From positions 2,262,001 to 2,326,000 of the forward strand of contig OU015653.1 of NCBI GenBank assembly GCA_907165275.2: 64,000 nucleotides of DNA, given 5' to 3'. How positions within the stretch are numbered: the stretch's first letter is position 1; every line of letters starts with the position of its first letter. Under the pieces are notes generated by a model. It was given only the letters and a program-made list of their open reading frames with translations. It did no database searches and was not told the DNA's origin. A program made the position numbers and the translations under genes. Origin of the DNA: Zygaena filipendulae (Eukaryota > Arthropoda > Insecta > Lepidoptera > Zygaenidae). Below, piece after piece: positions 32,935-44,238 of this stretch.

Positions 32935-33070
32935 TAAAATAAAATAAATAAATTATATTAAATAAATAAAATAAAATAAATAAATTATATTAAATAAATA
33001 AAATAAATAAATAAATTATATTAAATAAATTAAATTAAATAAATAAATTATATTAAATAAATTAAATTCA
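32935..33070. repeat. AT-rich simple-sequence tract
   Basis: Higher-order array built of TAAA and AATTATATTAAATAAAT units, continuing the tract interrupted at 25798. Confidence 0.85.
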
Positions 33071-33179
33071 AAAAGTAAAATCTTCAAATTGATATTCTTA
33101 AAATCTATAAATTTCCAATTATCCCTGAGTAATATTAAACTGATATATAATATCTACTAATATATTATATTAAATTTAA

Positions 33180-33301
33180 TTATTTGAATTTCAATTAACA
33201 TTAATTTAATGAACGTCTCTGAAAGAGAGCGGTAGATTTGTTTTTAAAATCTTTACTTAAAATCAAGTAATCATTGAAACGACTCTGAGTACGGCCGTTA
33301 G
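33180..33301. mobile_element. Half copy of the 24264 MITE
   Basis: CAATTAACATTAATTTAATG, AAATCTTTACTTAAAATCAA, GTAATCATTGAAACGACTCT and GAGTACGGCCGTTAG correspond to the right half and right terminus of 24264-24505. Confidence 0.58.
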
Positions 33302-33324
33302 AATAGGAAATAGGATTTTCCTCC

Positions 33325-33388
33325 TGACACGAAGAGTTCCTGCGGGAACCCCGAAATTGATTCGTGTAATATAACAGGGGGACCATCA
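33325..33388 (+). mobile_element. Helitron-like 3' fragment, decayed
   Basis: GAGTTCCTGCGGGAACCCCG then AAATTGATTCGTGTAATATA resembles the GGGAACTCCGAAATTACCGCGGGTGAAAC region. Terminus lost. Confidence 0.33.
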
Positions 33389-36300
33389 AAGTAGGTAGTT
33401 TATAAATTCTTCCCATTTATCTTATCTGCTAAAGCAATCAAACTTTAGTGTAATTTTTTTGTATATGTATAGGTATTTTTTATTTATTTACCTACTTGCG
33501 ACTGCCTTATGGCGTCTATCGCGGTTAGAAAAGGATTTTAGAACTTTTCTAAAATTGGTTAGGAACTATTAACTTTTAAGAAATAACCCGCACTGCGAAA
33601 ATTATTGTTCATAAGCACAACAGAATCTACTTTTAAAATTGTTTTAATCGCCACGAAAATAAATGATAAAACCGCCATCTATGGTTCCTGCCAAAAACTA
33701 AATTTTTTGTCATTTCTTGTCACGGTGATAAACGTGGGCGTACAAGTAAAAAGGCTCCTTCTTCCGAGATATAAGACTTTTGTAAAGTTGAGTGAAAAAA
33801 ATACTTCCGCGATTTTAATTGATTATATTAATAAATGCTCAATTATTTACAATTTCATAAAATACCTTAATCTACAATAATATATAAAAATAAAGCTTAT
33901 TCCAGAATCACATGCCTAATAAAAAAATATGTGCCAGTTTTTGAATATTTTTTCAATTTTTACTATCAATTGATTATTCTAGATACCGAATCTAGTCTTA
34001 ACTCAATACCCCACTATTGAACCTTTTTGCTTGGACGCCCACAAATATTTGTCGTATCGACAATTTTATCTTTCGTGTGATAAATATATCGTGGCACGCA
34101 TCCTAGCGCCACAGGACGTGTTTTAATAAATATTTAGATAATTTGGATACATTATTTTATCCTTCAATTCGCTTTTGGCCCCTTATGAAACTGCTATGGC
34201 AACCGACCACTTGCATGATCATTGTGTCGAATATTTAAATACATAGTTAATTTATTATGTATCCGTAATAAACACCTATTAAACGTGTCTATATCTTTCA
34301 ATCTATTATTTTAACAGCTTGTAGTATGTAATTATATTATTCCACTAACATTTACTAACCAGCCATAACGATTTATATGGCATAGAGTAATTCAGGGCTA
34401 ATTGGAATAGGTGCGATTTATCTTGTACTGTTATATAAGTACCTATTAAGTTTCATAAAATAAAGTGGGAAGAGTAGAAAACAGAAAATTTCGTCTCAGT
34501 AACAGGGAGAAATATCCAAAACACAATTGGCGCATGCGCCGCGCCTCCCCCTATCCAGTCTGTTCGTTAACCTCTGATTCATATAGTTATATTTATATGA
34601 AGTTGTGTTTACGCGTGTCTTTAGAGATACTTTTTCGTTTTGTTGTGAACTTGGGGATAGTATTATATGTGAGTACCATTAAAATTTGTTTACTGAAGTG
34701 AGACTTAGCTGCTGCAAATTTGTTTTTAGGAATTAAAGAAAAAAAAAAAAAACCTATTCAAAAATGAAACTAACACAAATATACTCCTGAGTAATTACTA
34801 ATTTCATTGACATCGATTAAAAGAAATTCCCACATTCACCTACCATGTGTAAAATAAAAATATCACGACACAAATAATAACCACGACCAGCTTTTAAAAA
34901 CTAAATTTGAACTGTCAAAATAAGCAGACGAGGAAAACAAAGTAGGTAGGCACCTTTTAGCCTTTAACCTAATACTGTGACGTAACAAATGAAGGATACA
35001 GCTTGAAGGTCGGTCTGAAACATAAGCAATAATAAGCGCGTCTGTAAGAAATATTTGGAGCCATTCCCATTCTCCCCAGCCTCCCCCTAATAAGATATGA
35101 CGCAACTTGTTATCGAGTCTGGCATCTTCGAAGGTTTTTGCGCAATTATTGGGCGTTGGACTGAATTAGTGACAGGCTTTCAACGCTAAACCAAAGGGAG
35201 GGGATTCAGTGATTCGGAAGCAAAAAGTTGATCACTGTGACGAGATAGGTTCTGCATTGTTTTAAGATGAAAGGATGTTTTTTGCTTTATTTACCAATCT
35301 CAACGATCTCTTAACACAAACGCTTCGATAATTAAGTCCTTATTAATTGTAATTAATACCGGATCAATTGAATTTCTTTTTTGGATACTCACCGGGCATT
35401 AGTTCCTTGAATGTTTAATTTTATAGATACCTACCTCAGACGAAATAAAAGAGATACCTACTTATGTACTAAAATAAGACCAATGTTACCTAAACATCAG
35501 CATACATAAGTAGTAATGTTAGATCGGTAACAATCTTAATTCTTAACCAACAATTGGCAGCATTTTTGGTCAAGTGATTACCGAAGGTGGAAGTTTGATG
35601 TTAGGTACGAGCAGTTTTGTTCTAGTGATTCACAAAGGCATTACAGGTTTGATCCCTGCATATCATAAAAGGACTAAGGTACCTACGTTAAAAATTGTTA
35701 ATAATTACTATTGAGCTTTTCTTTTATTTTCTTGTAAATCAAAGTGACAAAAAAGAAAATGCACATAAAAGTTTACATACGTGAACCTAATTCCGGAGTG
35801 TTATTTTTTTTAAATAGGTAGGTAAATTAAGTTGCCATTATATTTAAACAATAAAATTCATAGAATATATTATACTTAAGATTTTATTTTAGTGACGTCT
35901 TCAATAATGCTTTCATCACATATTATATTGTGCAAAGATAATGTAACTGCGGGCAGGTATATGTTCCGACAGGTTAGTTTCTTTTCTTTTTCCGTATTGT
36001 TCTAAAAGACAATAATTTACTTACCTCTAGCCGGTAACATCGTAATGCTATCGTATCGTAATTGACCGTATCGCAAATCGCATTGTCTTCGAGCCGTCAA
36101 AAGCGCAGCGCCATCGAGCCTCGATGAATGAACTTTCGATTGACAGCTTTTCGACGGGAACATCACTGCAGTTCCGACACTAAATAAAATAAAATTAAAT
36201 AATAAAAATAAGACGATCAAAACAAATAAATCAATGGCAAAAAATATGAAACGTATTTTCGTAGGTTATCACATAAAATTGTTAAAAATGCGTTTCCCTG

Positions 36301-36647
36301 CTTTAAACAAAATTTTAAACTGAATCTTCTATGGTCCGATCAACACGGCCACGGAAAAACAAAATCTTCCGTAGTCCAGTCAACTGTACGTACCTATACA
36401 ATGGAAAATATTATTATTTTTCCGTAGTCCTGTTGCTCGTCAGCTGAACCGTACCACTACGGGCAAAATGCGGATTTTTATGGGTGTGTCTAGCAATTGC
36501 CTACGATATCCGCCGAGTGGTTAGAGTTGAAACATCTATGGTGCTGACCACCACAGAATCTATCATTCCGAAGGCTAACGGTTCGATTTTTTTTAGATTA
36601 GTAGATAGGGTTAATTTATATATTGGCAAAACATTGTCTTATCTATC
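33389..36647. other. Long stretch with no recognised gene
   Basis: AT-rich. 34040-34115 (TCGACAATTTTATC, GTGGCACGCATCCTAGC) may be a remnant of the GGCTAAGATGCG foldback family in reverse. 36325-36440 has a loose repeat (AAAATCTTCCGTAGTCCAGT / ATTTTTCCGTAGTCCTG). The 91-codon frame at 33605 has no known motif. Confidence 0.4.
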
Positions 36648-36900
36648 TATACTATAATGAAAGAGTAGAATCCGCGATTCTGTACATTGAATATTTTTAG
36701 CTAAAATTGAGAGGGGTGATAAAAGAAGAGTAACCAAGCCTAAAAAATGTTTTTAAAATTCTTTTCTGTCTGTCTGTCTGTTCGCGATAATCTCCGCAGC
36801 TACTGAACGGGTTGTCATGCAGTTTTCAGTAGTAGATTAAGCTAAGTCTGGAGCAAGATATAGGCTTTGTTTCATCGAAATAGCACATAGGGGAAAAAAG
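36648..36900 (+). mobile_element. Helitron-like 5' region, 'CTGTCTGTCTGTTCGCG' family
   Basis: CTATACTATAATGAAAGAGT, then TTTTCTGTCTGTCTGTCTGT, CGCGATAATCTCCGCAGCTA and CTGAACGGGTTGTCATGCAG look like the 5' half of another family in this group (compare 59316-59475). No 3' terminus. Confidence 0.42.
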
Positions 36901-37066
36901 TTATCGTCATTTAAAGACTTCAGCGCAATGCAATGGTCGAAAGTTTCGATATAATGTTGCATAACGAACGATAAAAAAACCTATTTAGAGTTATGCATAT
37001 TTTTTCTTTTGAATTGATTTTTCGCGAAGTGACAGTTTTAAGGCTTGGAGAGACAGATGATGTGAT

Positions 37067-37088
37067 TATTTATTTATTTATTTATTCT
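37067..37088. repeat. (TTTA)n microsatellite
   Basis: Short perfect run of TATT units; a short CTAAT run follows at 37160. Confidence 0.88.
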
Positions 37089-37196
37089 TTATTGCCTTTT
37101 CTTTGAGACTAAAGAGTACATAACCACTGTTTTAAAAGAGTGAGAAAATCTAACGTGAAATCTAATCTAATCTAATGGGCATGTTGACTATTTTTT

Positions 37197-37461
37197 TTAG
37201 TCCGTCTTGTAGATTAATAAAAAATATTGGACTCGTATTTTTTTCTTTTTTTACGTAATCCAAAAATAACGGCGATACATTGAGTTGAAATTTTGCGTGA
37301 CGTCACTATTCGGACAGTTTGTATGGCGGTTTTAGGGGTTAGTGACGTCACGACCCCCTCACCCTAAACTTTATTGCGCTTTATCTCTGTATATTTAGAT
37401 TTATTTGATAAAGCAAAAAATACGTATTTATTGTTTTTTTATTTTCTAACTGACGGACTAA
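37197..37461. mobile_element. MITE of the TTAGTCCGTC family, best copy
   Basis: TTAGTCCGTC at 37197-37206 inverted as GACGGACTAA at 37452-37461. Contains AATATTGGACTCGTATTTTT, AACGGCGATACATTGAGTTG and two TGACGTCA palindromes (37298-37305, 37343-37350). The flanking TAGAATTTTGATTTTC may belong to the element, so the real ends may lie a little further out. Non-coding. Confidence 0.75.
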
Positions 37462-37992
37462 TTAGAATTTTGATTTTCAAAAGTATAGTCAACATCCCCA
37501 TTCTTTATATGTGATGTGTTCAGTTATTCACGAAGGGATATAAATAGAGGTTATTTGCGGGTATAAAAATATACGTTTATTCATTGATGAAAGTAATTTA
37601 TGTAAGAATCTATTTTTAACACAACCTCTGCATGGGCTTTACATTAATTTTTGTGCCCGTATACAATAATTCCAGCTCAATGAATCTATTAATCTTTAAT
37701 GGCAGCCCGCCTCGCATCAATCACCGATTGTTGATCGCACACGATCGTCCACATCGTTAAGATGAGTGCCATTTTTTGTTTTTGTTTTTGATATGCAAAT
37801 GCCGTCCGTCAGCCGCCATTTATTATGAGACGCACCACGCTCCAGGCCTCCCGCGGCTAAATGGTTATGGGAAGTATTAACATTACATTTCACGTAAGAT
37901 TGTTACTCAGATGACAGAAGAAAGAAGATGTGCTACCTTCACATGTAGAGCATGGCTGTCAAATTCTATAGTGTAGGAAACATCCTCTAAAT

Positions 37993-38260
37993 CAGTGGTT
38001 CCTAACCTTTTCAATATTGTTACCCTTGTGACCTATTAGGAAAACAGATTTTACCCCGACCTTAAAATGTTATCAATATAATAAATTGGATATCAATCTT
38101 ACAATTTCAAAGTATTTTATATATTTAAACAATTAAAGTTAGTGTGATGGTTGGTATTGCTCAAATGCTAAGGTCTTGATTTATTAGGTTCTTCGTTACC
38201 CCCCATAAGAAAACCGATTTACCCCCGCGGTGGTAATTACCCCCAGGTTCGGAACCACTG
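37993..38260. mobile_element. hAT-type MITE with perfect 8-bp target duplication
   Basis: Starts CAGTGGTTCCTAACCT and ends AGGTTCGGAACCACTG, 16-bp inverted termini with one mismatch, of the CAGTGGTTC type seen at hAT ends. Flanked by CTCTAAAT on both sides (37985-37992 and 38261-38268). 268 bp, non-coding, dependent on a transposase elsewhere. Confidence 0.92.
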
Positions 38261-38459
38261 CTCTAAATCCACGTATACTCATGAAAAAGTAATATATATA
38301 GTTATGTAGTATGAACACACGCGGCTAGTATTTATAGATCTTCAATCACATCGTTTTCCGTAATGTGGAATCTATAGACAATAGTCTCTGCTAGTCAACG
38401 GCATTCTGTTAGCATGAGATCATTTGACCGCTGCGTGGGTCAAGTGGAAAGCTTAGCGG

Positions 38460-38780
38460 CCTGCGGCCGAGCGTATTGTCACTCTATTCTCTTTCAATAT
38501 CTATGAGTTTGCTCATATCGAGATGGTCTCAGTGGTGTGCCGCGCTCGCGAGGCGCATATCTCCCTCATCGCCGTGATCCGTGGTCTGTAGCCATTTATC
38601 CGGCGATTTACTTTTGTCCCGCGGTCGGCTGTCGTGACGTGCGCACGCGGCGCCCGGCCGCTGTCGTGTGTTGGACGCGAGAGTTGCAATTTTCGACCGC
38701 AGGCCATCGATACAGTAACTGTACGTAATGATCCGTCCGCGGGTCGATGCGGCGGCGCGTTGTTGGTCGTAATCGCCATC
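38460..38780. other. GC/CpG-rich stretch, function unknown
   Basis: GCGTGCGCACGCGGCGCCCG-like content with open frames on both strands but no domain. It ends where the next Helitron begins. Could be a regulatory island or an old exon. Confidence 0.3.
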
Positions 38781-38812
38781 CTGACAATTGTGGTGTCGCT
38801 ATTATTCTGATA

Positions 38813-39012
38813 CTAGCTGTTCCCCGCGGTTTCACCGGCGCAATTTCCGAAATTCCCCCGAGAATTCCGGGACAAAAAGTAACCTATGGGCTATGTCTTT
38901 CTCTGTACCTCTGACAACGTATATGCAATATTTCATAATGATCGGTTGAACCGTTTAGGCGTGAAAGCGTAACAAACAAACAGACTCACTTTCGCATTTG
39001 AAATAGTGAGGA
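38813..39012 (-). mobile_element. Complete Helitron-like element (Lep1-type)
   Basis: CTAG at 38813 (reversed 3' end), GTTCCCCGCGGTTTCACCGG, ATTCCGGGACAAAAAGTAAC, CTCTGTACCTCTGACAACGT, CATAATGATCGGTTGAACCG, CACTTTCGCATTTG and GTGAGGA|T at 39012 (reversed A|TC). Both termini intact; 200 bp. Confidence 0.9.
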
Positions 39013-39680
39013 TTCTTTAATAGCCGTTCCCCAATATACATATGTAGTTGGGTATCGTAGAATATATGATTTTTCATTGGAAGCGGCGCTGATTGCAATG
39101 TACAAGTATCTAAACCCTATTTATTCATTTCAAAAACGTAACCAAAGGAAGATCATAATCAAAAGTCGTTGGTATTGCACGTTTAGTGCATGCACCCATT
39201 TAATATGCAACGTTGTTGTCACACAATGGCTCTCCGGGGAGGCGCGGATGCTAGCTTCCACTCCCACACCCGCCCGACGTACCCAGTCTATGCACCGACC
39301 ACTGTGCATACAAATCGAATGCTTTAGTACTTACCATACAGTGGTCCTCTATGCGTTTTACCACTTTGCTAATTTCCTTTATTTCTACCAATATTATGAG
39401 GCTGATTGTGTATGTCGTATGTCACAGGTCACTCTGAATCTATAACCACTTTACTACACACTGGTAATTGGCTGCACACTGTTATTTTTGTATACAGCAA
39501 AAGATTTCTTACTAGCTCACATTTTCTCTGAAGGTTTACGAAAATATTACCTTGACTTTCTTAAAAACAGTATAGCTTCAAATATTACCACAAACTATTA
39601 ATTTCATATACTTTCCGATTCATAATTATGAATATAAGCATATAGAAGTACTAGAACTTTCATTACGGACGGACGGATCG
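39013..39680. other. No feature recognised
   Basis: A 122-codon frame at 39077-39445 has no recognisable domain and spans mixed-composition DNA. I treat it as chance. Confidence 0.4.
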
Positions 39681-39716
39681 AATTGGGGACCTTTCACAGT
39701 TGAAAGGTCCCCAATT
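39681..39716. repeat. Perfect 16-bp inverted repeat, 4-nt loop
   Basis: AATTGGGGACCTTTCA, loop CAGT, then the exact reverse complement. The weaker outer pair GGATCG/CGATCC (39675-39680, 39722-39727) extends the hairpin. Function unknown. Confidence 0.9.
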
Positions 39717-40167
39717 TTCTGTACGATCCTGATTACTGAGGCGTGTGCCCGTTTCTACTGAAAGAAAATATCTCTCATGAATAGAAACTTCTTATGTGAA
39801 GATTTGCGTTTAATGCTGCGTTAATTTCTGACTCTGCTGTTTGTATATGTATGAATCTCAGCTTATCCATGTCACATAATAACTGTCAGAAATCTATATA
39901 TATAGTTATCACCGTTTTAAATATAAATCTAGGCTCATTACTCTTATGATAAATTGCGATTCAGTAAAAGTTACCAAACATGCAACATCTCCTATTTGTG
40001 ATCATGCCTACTACTTACTAAATAATATAAGAGTTTTTTATATAAATAAGTTATATTGTTGTTTTTATAAAAGTTTTACTTCTTTAGCTTGTAAATAAGA
40101 TAGATAGCAAAACAACGCACGACTAACCTTCGAGTTTTAATAATAATATAATTATACGGGTCTGAAC

Positions 40168-40281
40168 ATGGATGTGGGTTTGAAAGAGGTCCTCATTGAC
40201 ATATTATTTGAGAAAGTTCGTGACGTAATATTGGAACAGGGAATGGGGAAGTTTCCGAAGTTCCAATACCCAGAGGATTGA
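40168..40281 (+). other. Possible exon relic, 37-codon frame
   Basis: The frame MDVGLKEVLIDILFEKVRDV and the 17 residues after it look like an amphipathic helix followed by GMGKFPKFQYPED and TGA. The pattern (long helix, Ile/Val-rich, ending -LEQG.....P) faintly recalls the N-terminal helix of insect mite-allergen-7-like secreted proteins, by memory only. No splice sites or neighbouring exons were found, so it may be chance or a decayed exon. Confidence 0.22.
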
Positions 40282-41719
40282 TCACACTTTGTTAGTAGGG
40301 ATTTTCGGTGATATTTCTCTGTGATATTTTCCTGCGTGTGCCCAGTAAATTGGAAGCTTTCCTTCACATTAACTTCGTACATGAATATAGGTCCGTGTTA
40401 AAGCAAGGGTTGCCAGATGTGTATACGATTTGCCTGATACGTTGCAGTTTGTTGAAATATATTTCACTATTTCAAGAACTGGCGAGAAATCTAGACTGAT
40501 GATATTTTCGAATGACCATCGGATTGCACAGATTCATAGGTCTATTATCTATGCATAATGATTTATGTAAAACTTTGTAAGAACTTGGATCAGAATAATT
40601 TTATGTGGCCGGTGAAATAAAGCGTTCAGTTTTGACTAGACACATATTTAGGACCTGGGTATATTTATGAATTCAGTATTTTGTTCAATGGAACGCACCC
40701 GTACCAAGATGTGTCTAATGTCTATGTAAGAAAATGAATTAAATGGAAGAAGCTGTGAACAACGAAAGAAATATTTTATTTTAAAAGGAACTACCTAGTT
40801 CTCACATAGTTTTGTCTCGAACTACTAGTATCTAAGTATTAAAAATTGTGTTTAGAATAAATAAAAAGCTGTGTACTACCCATTAATAAATAAATAAATA
40901 AAATAAAAAATAAATAAGCTAATTACTGCCAAAGAGGTCGAATGTTGCATCTAAATATTATGTATGGCCACTGTTCAGTGAGTAAACTAGCGAGAGACAA
41001 CTATGGATCGTTACTGGCAACTAGGTATGAGTAAGTACAGTCAGCACCGAAACTATGTTAACAATTTTGTCAGGCGTTGCACTTTATTGCTATTGCAATA
41101 ATACTTAACGACTGCCAAAAGTGATTACATATTTCTGATGGTGTCTACAGACACCGTCTACAGACACCATTAGAAAAAGTCATCACTAATGCGCTTTATC
41201 TAAGTATTTTTTCATTAATTTGAAAAACTAAAATATATGTGTCTATTTTTTTTATTATCTTACTGAAGTACTAAATAGAAGTTTATTTTTCATACTCTTG
41301 CAACATACCTTACCTTATAAAATATAATACACTCATGTTTCATAGTTGTAACTGTTACCTGTTAGGTATCAGAAGTGGGATATCGTACAAGTGTTGAACG
41401 TAAACCGACTCCAAACATCCACACGGCATGTTATGATACGAGAGCTGACAATAGCTGGCTATATTTGTGCATCAAGTACCTACTCAAGTAGTATTCAAGT
41501 GAAATTAATGTCATGTTATGCCACTTGACCGCAGTTCAACCGAATTTACGGTTCAGGCAAATGGATGTCGAACTAGCGCCATCCTTGATCCTACATTGTT
41601 ACGTAGTATATTTATTACTCTGAGGTTAACGGTACGTCCACTGGTGGAAAAAAAATCGTTTCACGCTATTTCTCATAAAATTCGTTTATTTGATTGTTAA
41701 CAGGTGGCGTTTTAAGAGA
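40282..41719. other. Mostly unassigned
   Basis: An AT-rich (AAAT)n run lies at about 40887-40917. A small nested inverted repeat GGTGTCTACAGACACC is at 41143-41158, with CTACAGACACC repeated just after. 41205-41282 resembles the right end of the TTAGTCCGTC MITE. No gene seen. Confidence 0.4.
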
Positions 41720-41783
41720 TTTAAAATTCTGAATTCTGCGGAATCTCCGAAATTAACATGAGTGAAACCGCGGGAACAGCTAG
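41720..41783 (+). mobile_element. Helitron-like 3' end fragment
   Basis: GGAATCTCCGAAATTAACAT, GAGTGAAACCGCGGGAACAG, CTAG|T at 41780-41783. Confidence 0.6.
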
Positions 41784-41917
41784 TACATTAATAAAGCCAC
41801 CAAAGCTCGCGGCTGACGCCCCTCAGGGCATGTGCAAATGTTGACATCAATAATAAATTGAAATCGATTCTCAATAAAAGGCAAGGGTCACTTTGTACCT
41901 ACGTATTATATAATATA

Positions 41918-42172
41918 CTAGCTGTCCCCCGCGGTTTCATCCGCGGTAATTTCGGAGTTCCCGCGGTAATTCCGGAAAAAGTGCTGGAGTTTACGGTGAT
42001 AAGCAGTTCCCCGCATTAATTCCGGAGTTTCCGCGGGAATTCCGGGATAAAAACTATGCTATCTTTTAAGTTGGACCATATTATAAATGGTTACAAAATT
42101 TTATCAAAATCCGTTCAGTAGTTTCGCAGTCCATCGCGGACAAACAACGTGACACGTGATTTATATATATAA
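41918..42172 (-). mobile_element. Helitron-like element, 'TTTTAAGTTGGACCATA' family
   Basis: CTAG at 41918, CTGTCCCCCGCGGTTTCATC, CCTATTTT-like TATGCTATCTTTTAAGTTGG, AAAATCCGTTCAGTAGTTTC, CAAACAACGTGACACGTGAT. Same family as the tandem pair at 62502-62960, but with a partial internal duplication of the GGAGTT.CCGCGG segment. Confidence 0.8.
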
Positions 42173-42183
42173 AGAAGATAATA

Positions 42184-42310
42184 CTTGCAGTTTTCCACGG
42201 TTTCACGGTATGTGCTCTGTACGCCTGGTAACGTGTGTGCCAAAATTTCGTGATGATTTTTAAGTAGTTAAGGCGTGAAAGCTAAACAAACAAGCAAACA
42301 AATAAACGCA
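42184..42310 (-). mobile_element. Helitron-like (Lep1-type) fragment
   Basis: TTCCACGGTTTCACGG, TGTGCTCTGTACGCCTGGTA, CAAAATTTCGTGATGATTTT, TAAGGCGTGAAAGC. The centre is deleted. Confidence 0.58.
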
Positions 42311-42624
42311 CATTATTGGTTCGCACCAATATTTTATGGAATGAAACTCTTGATTCGCAGCTTAATCAGGTCTAAACGTGTTTTAAAAATCAAGCTTGAT
42401 TGCAACTCCCCATCTTGGATAAAGGTTTATATTATTATCTATAATTTTATACTATTATTTTATACTTTATACCATATTTTATACTATAAAGTGAAAAGAT
42501 TAGATTTTTTTGTATGTTTTTTTTTTGTGATGACTAAACTCAAATACCTATCTACTATTAAACCGATTTTAAAAATTCTTTCACTTATAGAAAGCTTCAG
42601 TGTTCTTGACTGACATAGGGTTTT

Positions 42625-42680
42625 ATCCCTTAATTCCGCCTACGGGAACTTCGAAATTAACTTGAGTGAAACCGTAGATC
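42625..42680 (+). mobile_element. Helitron-like 3' fragment
   Basis: ATCCCTTAATTCCGCCTACG, GGAACTTCGAAATTAACTTG, AGTGAAACCG. Terminus lost. It directly precedes a complete plus-strand copy. Confidence 0.5.
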
Positions 42681-42695
42681 AATCATCAAACATCA

Positions 42696-42918
42696 TCCAA
42701 CTAATATTATAAATGTGAAAGTGTGGATGTTTGGATGTTTAGATATTTGGATGTTTGGATGTTTGTTACTCAATCACGCAAAAACGGCTGAACGGGTTTG
42801 GATGAAATTCGGCCTGCACATTTTCAGGGATACAGAGAAGGACATAAGGTACTTTTTATCCCGGAATTCCTGCAGGAACTCTAAAATTACCGCGGGTGAA
42901 ACCGCGGGGCACAGCTAG
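42696..42918 (+). mobile_element. Complete Helitron-like element (Lep1-type, GGATGTTT variant)
   Basis: A|TCCAACTAATATTATAAA at 42696; GGATGTTTGGATGTTT repeated; TGTTACTCAATCACGCAAAA; GAACGGGTTTGGATGAAATT; hairpin ACCGCGGGTGAAACCGCGGG; CTAG|T at 42915-42918. Same subfamily as 1-177 and 60467-60674. Confidence 0.92.
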
Positions 42919-43539
42919 TATTAAATAAGTAGGTACAATAAATAAAAGTAAATACCTAAAAAAAGAATATAATATTTCTACACTGTTTTTCAAAGCATTC
43001 ATTTTGTATTGCTGTTCATAATATGAAAACAAATAATAATGTTTAAATATTTATGACACAACATAACAGTAATAATGAAATCCAAAACAACTTTTGCACG
43101 AACACGCAAAACATCCATAACAACATCATTGCTATAAACAAAAATAAACGCAAAGAAAGCAAAATAAGATTATTAATTTTACTATAATCTATATAATAAT
43201 AATAATAATATTATAAATTTCATTTTCCTCTTAATTTCAGCCGCACCAAAATTTATTCGATCGAAGCGTTTAGAGAGGTTTTCTTAAAATTAGTACAGGG
43301 TGTAAAGTTGAAACAAGGGACTTATTGAAGGAGGTTGTTATTTCTTTTCTAGTCTCAAATATCTGAAAATTATTTTATGACGTAAAAATAATTATTGCTC
43401 ACGAAAAGTAAGCGCCCAACTTGCCGACATACTGATGGATTATAAATTATCTACTAAGTGTCAATCGACGCCTACAGGTATTTCTGCATCTGCTGACGTG
43501 CCAAAAAATCAAATGTAAAGATCTTCTACCCCTCTGTCT
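42919..43539. other. No feature recognised
   Basis: AT-rich, with a short (AAT)n run at 43196-43210. Confidence 0.4.
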
Positions 43540-43725
43540 ACCTCACACCCTAAAAGTACTACCTTTTCCTTCTGTGGGAACCCTTCGCTCCAAGGTGAAA
43601 AGTATCATATGTGACACGCGCTGTAGCTCTATAATAGGAAGAATTTTTAGAATCAGTTTAGTAGTTCTTGAGTTAATCCATTACAAACAAACATACAAAA
43701 ATCAAATCTTTTGTCTTTATAATAG
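43540..43725 (-). mobile_element. Degraded Helitron-like element, 'ATCCATTACAAACAAAC' family
   Basis: TCTGTGGGAACCCTTCG, GAAAAGTATCATATGTGACA, AGAATCAGTTTAGTAGTTCT, AATCCATTACAAACAAACAT and AATCAAATCTTTTGTCTTTA share order with 5790-5950 and, loosely, with 52861-53063. Confidence 0.42.
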
Positions 43726-43809
43726 AATTATGTATAAATTGCGGGGTCAAAAGGATAATCTACACAGTATTCTATTAATTTTCGCAATTATTTTTTGCAT
43801 GTCCTCAAC

Positions 43810-44040
43810 ATGTTTTCACATGAATAGGTAGTTACATACATTTTTTTTATCCAATTTCCATAGTAAGTAGCCGTTGTACGGTAGAGTTGTATTTGCAAAT
43901 GTAATAACTGGGATTCGAACCTCGGTCCTGTGCGTGACACGGAATATCTTACTTGAGCAAACAAAGCCTCTGACACTCGTGCACGGTTCGTTCACCCGAG
44001 GGTAGAGTCGGGTGGATGCGACAAAGGGAGAGTGGGGCAC
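43810..44040 (-). mobile_element. Possible tRNA-derived SINE fragment
   Basis: Reverse complement contains GAGGTTCGAATCC, a good Pol III box B, about 40 bp after a loose box A (TTTGCTCAAGTA). No A-rich tail was identified and the sequence does not match the other SINE in this window. Confidence 0.32.
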
Positions 44041-44238
44041 ATTTACACACACTCCAATTACCCAAAATTGACAAGCTTTCAGTTTTACAAGTACGTATAT
44101 CTTTGCAATTAAGGATCACCCTGTGTCGGCTTTGTGAATTAAATTTATTAGATCCAAAAACTGTCATAAGTTTTGACTTTGAAATCACCTCTGGCGCCTA
44201 CTCTTCAAAGAAATTTCACATTTATTAATTACCATTTA

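Noticed and set aside
43880..43960. tRNA gene on the minus strand (GAGGTTCGAATCC)
   Set aside because: The T-arm is good but acceptor and D arms do not pair; listed as a possible SINE fragment instead.
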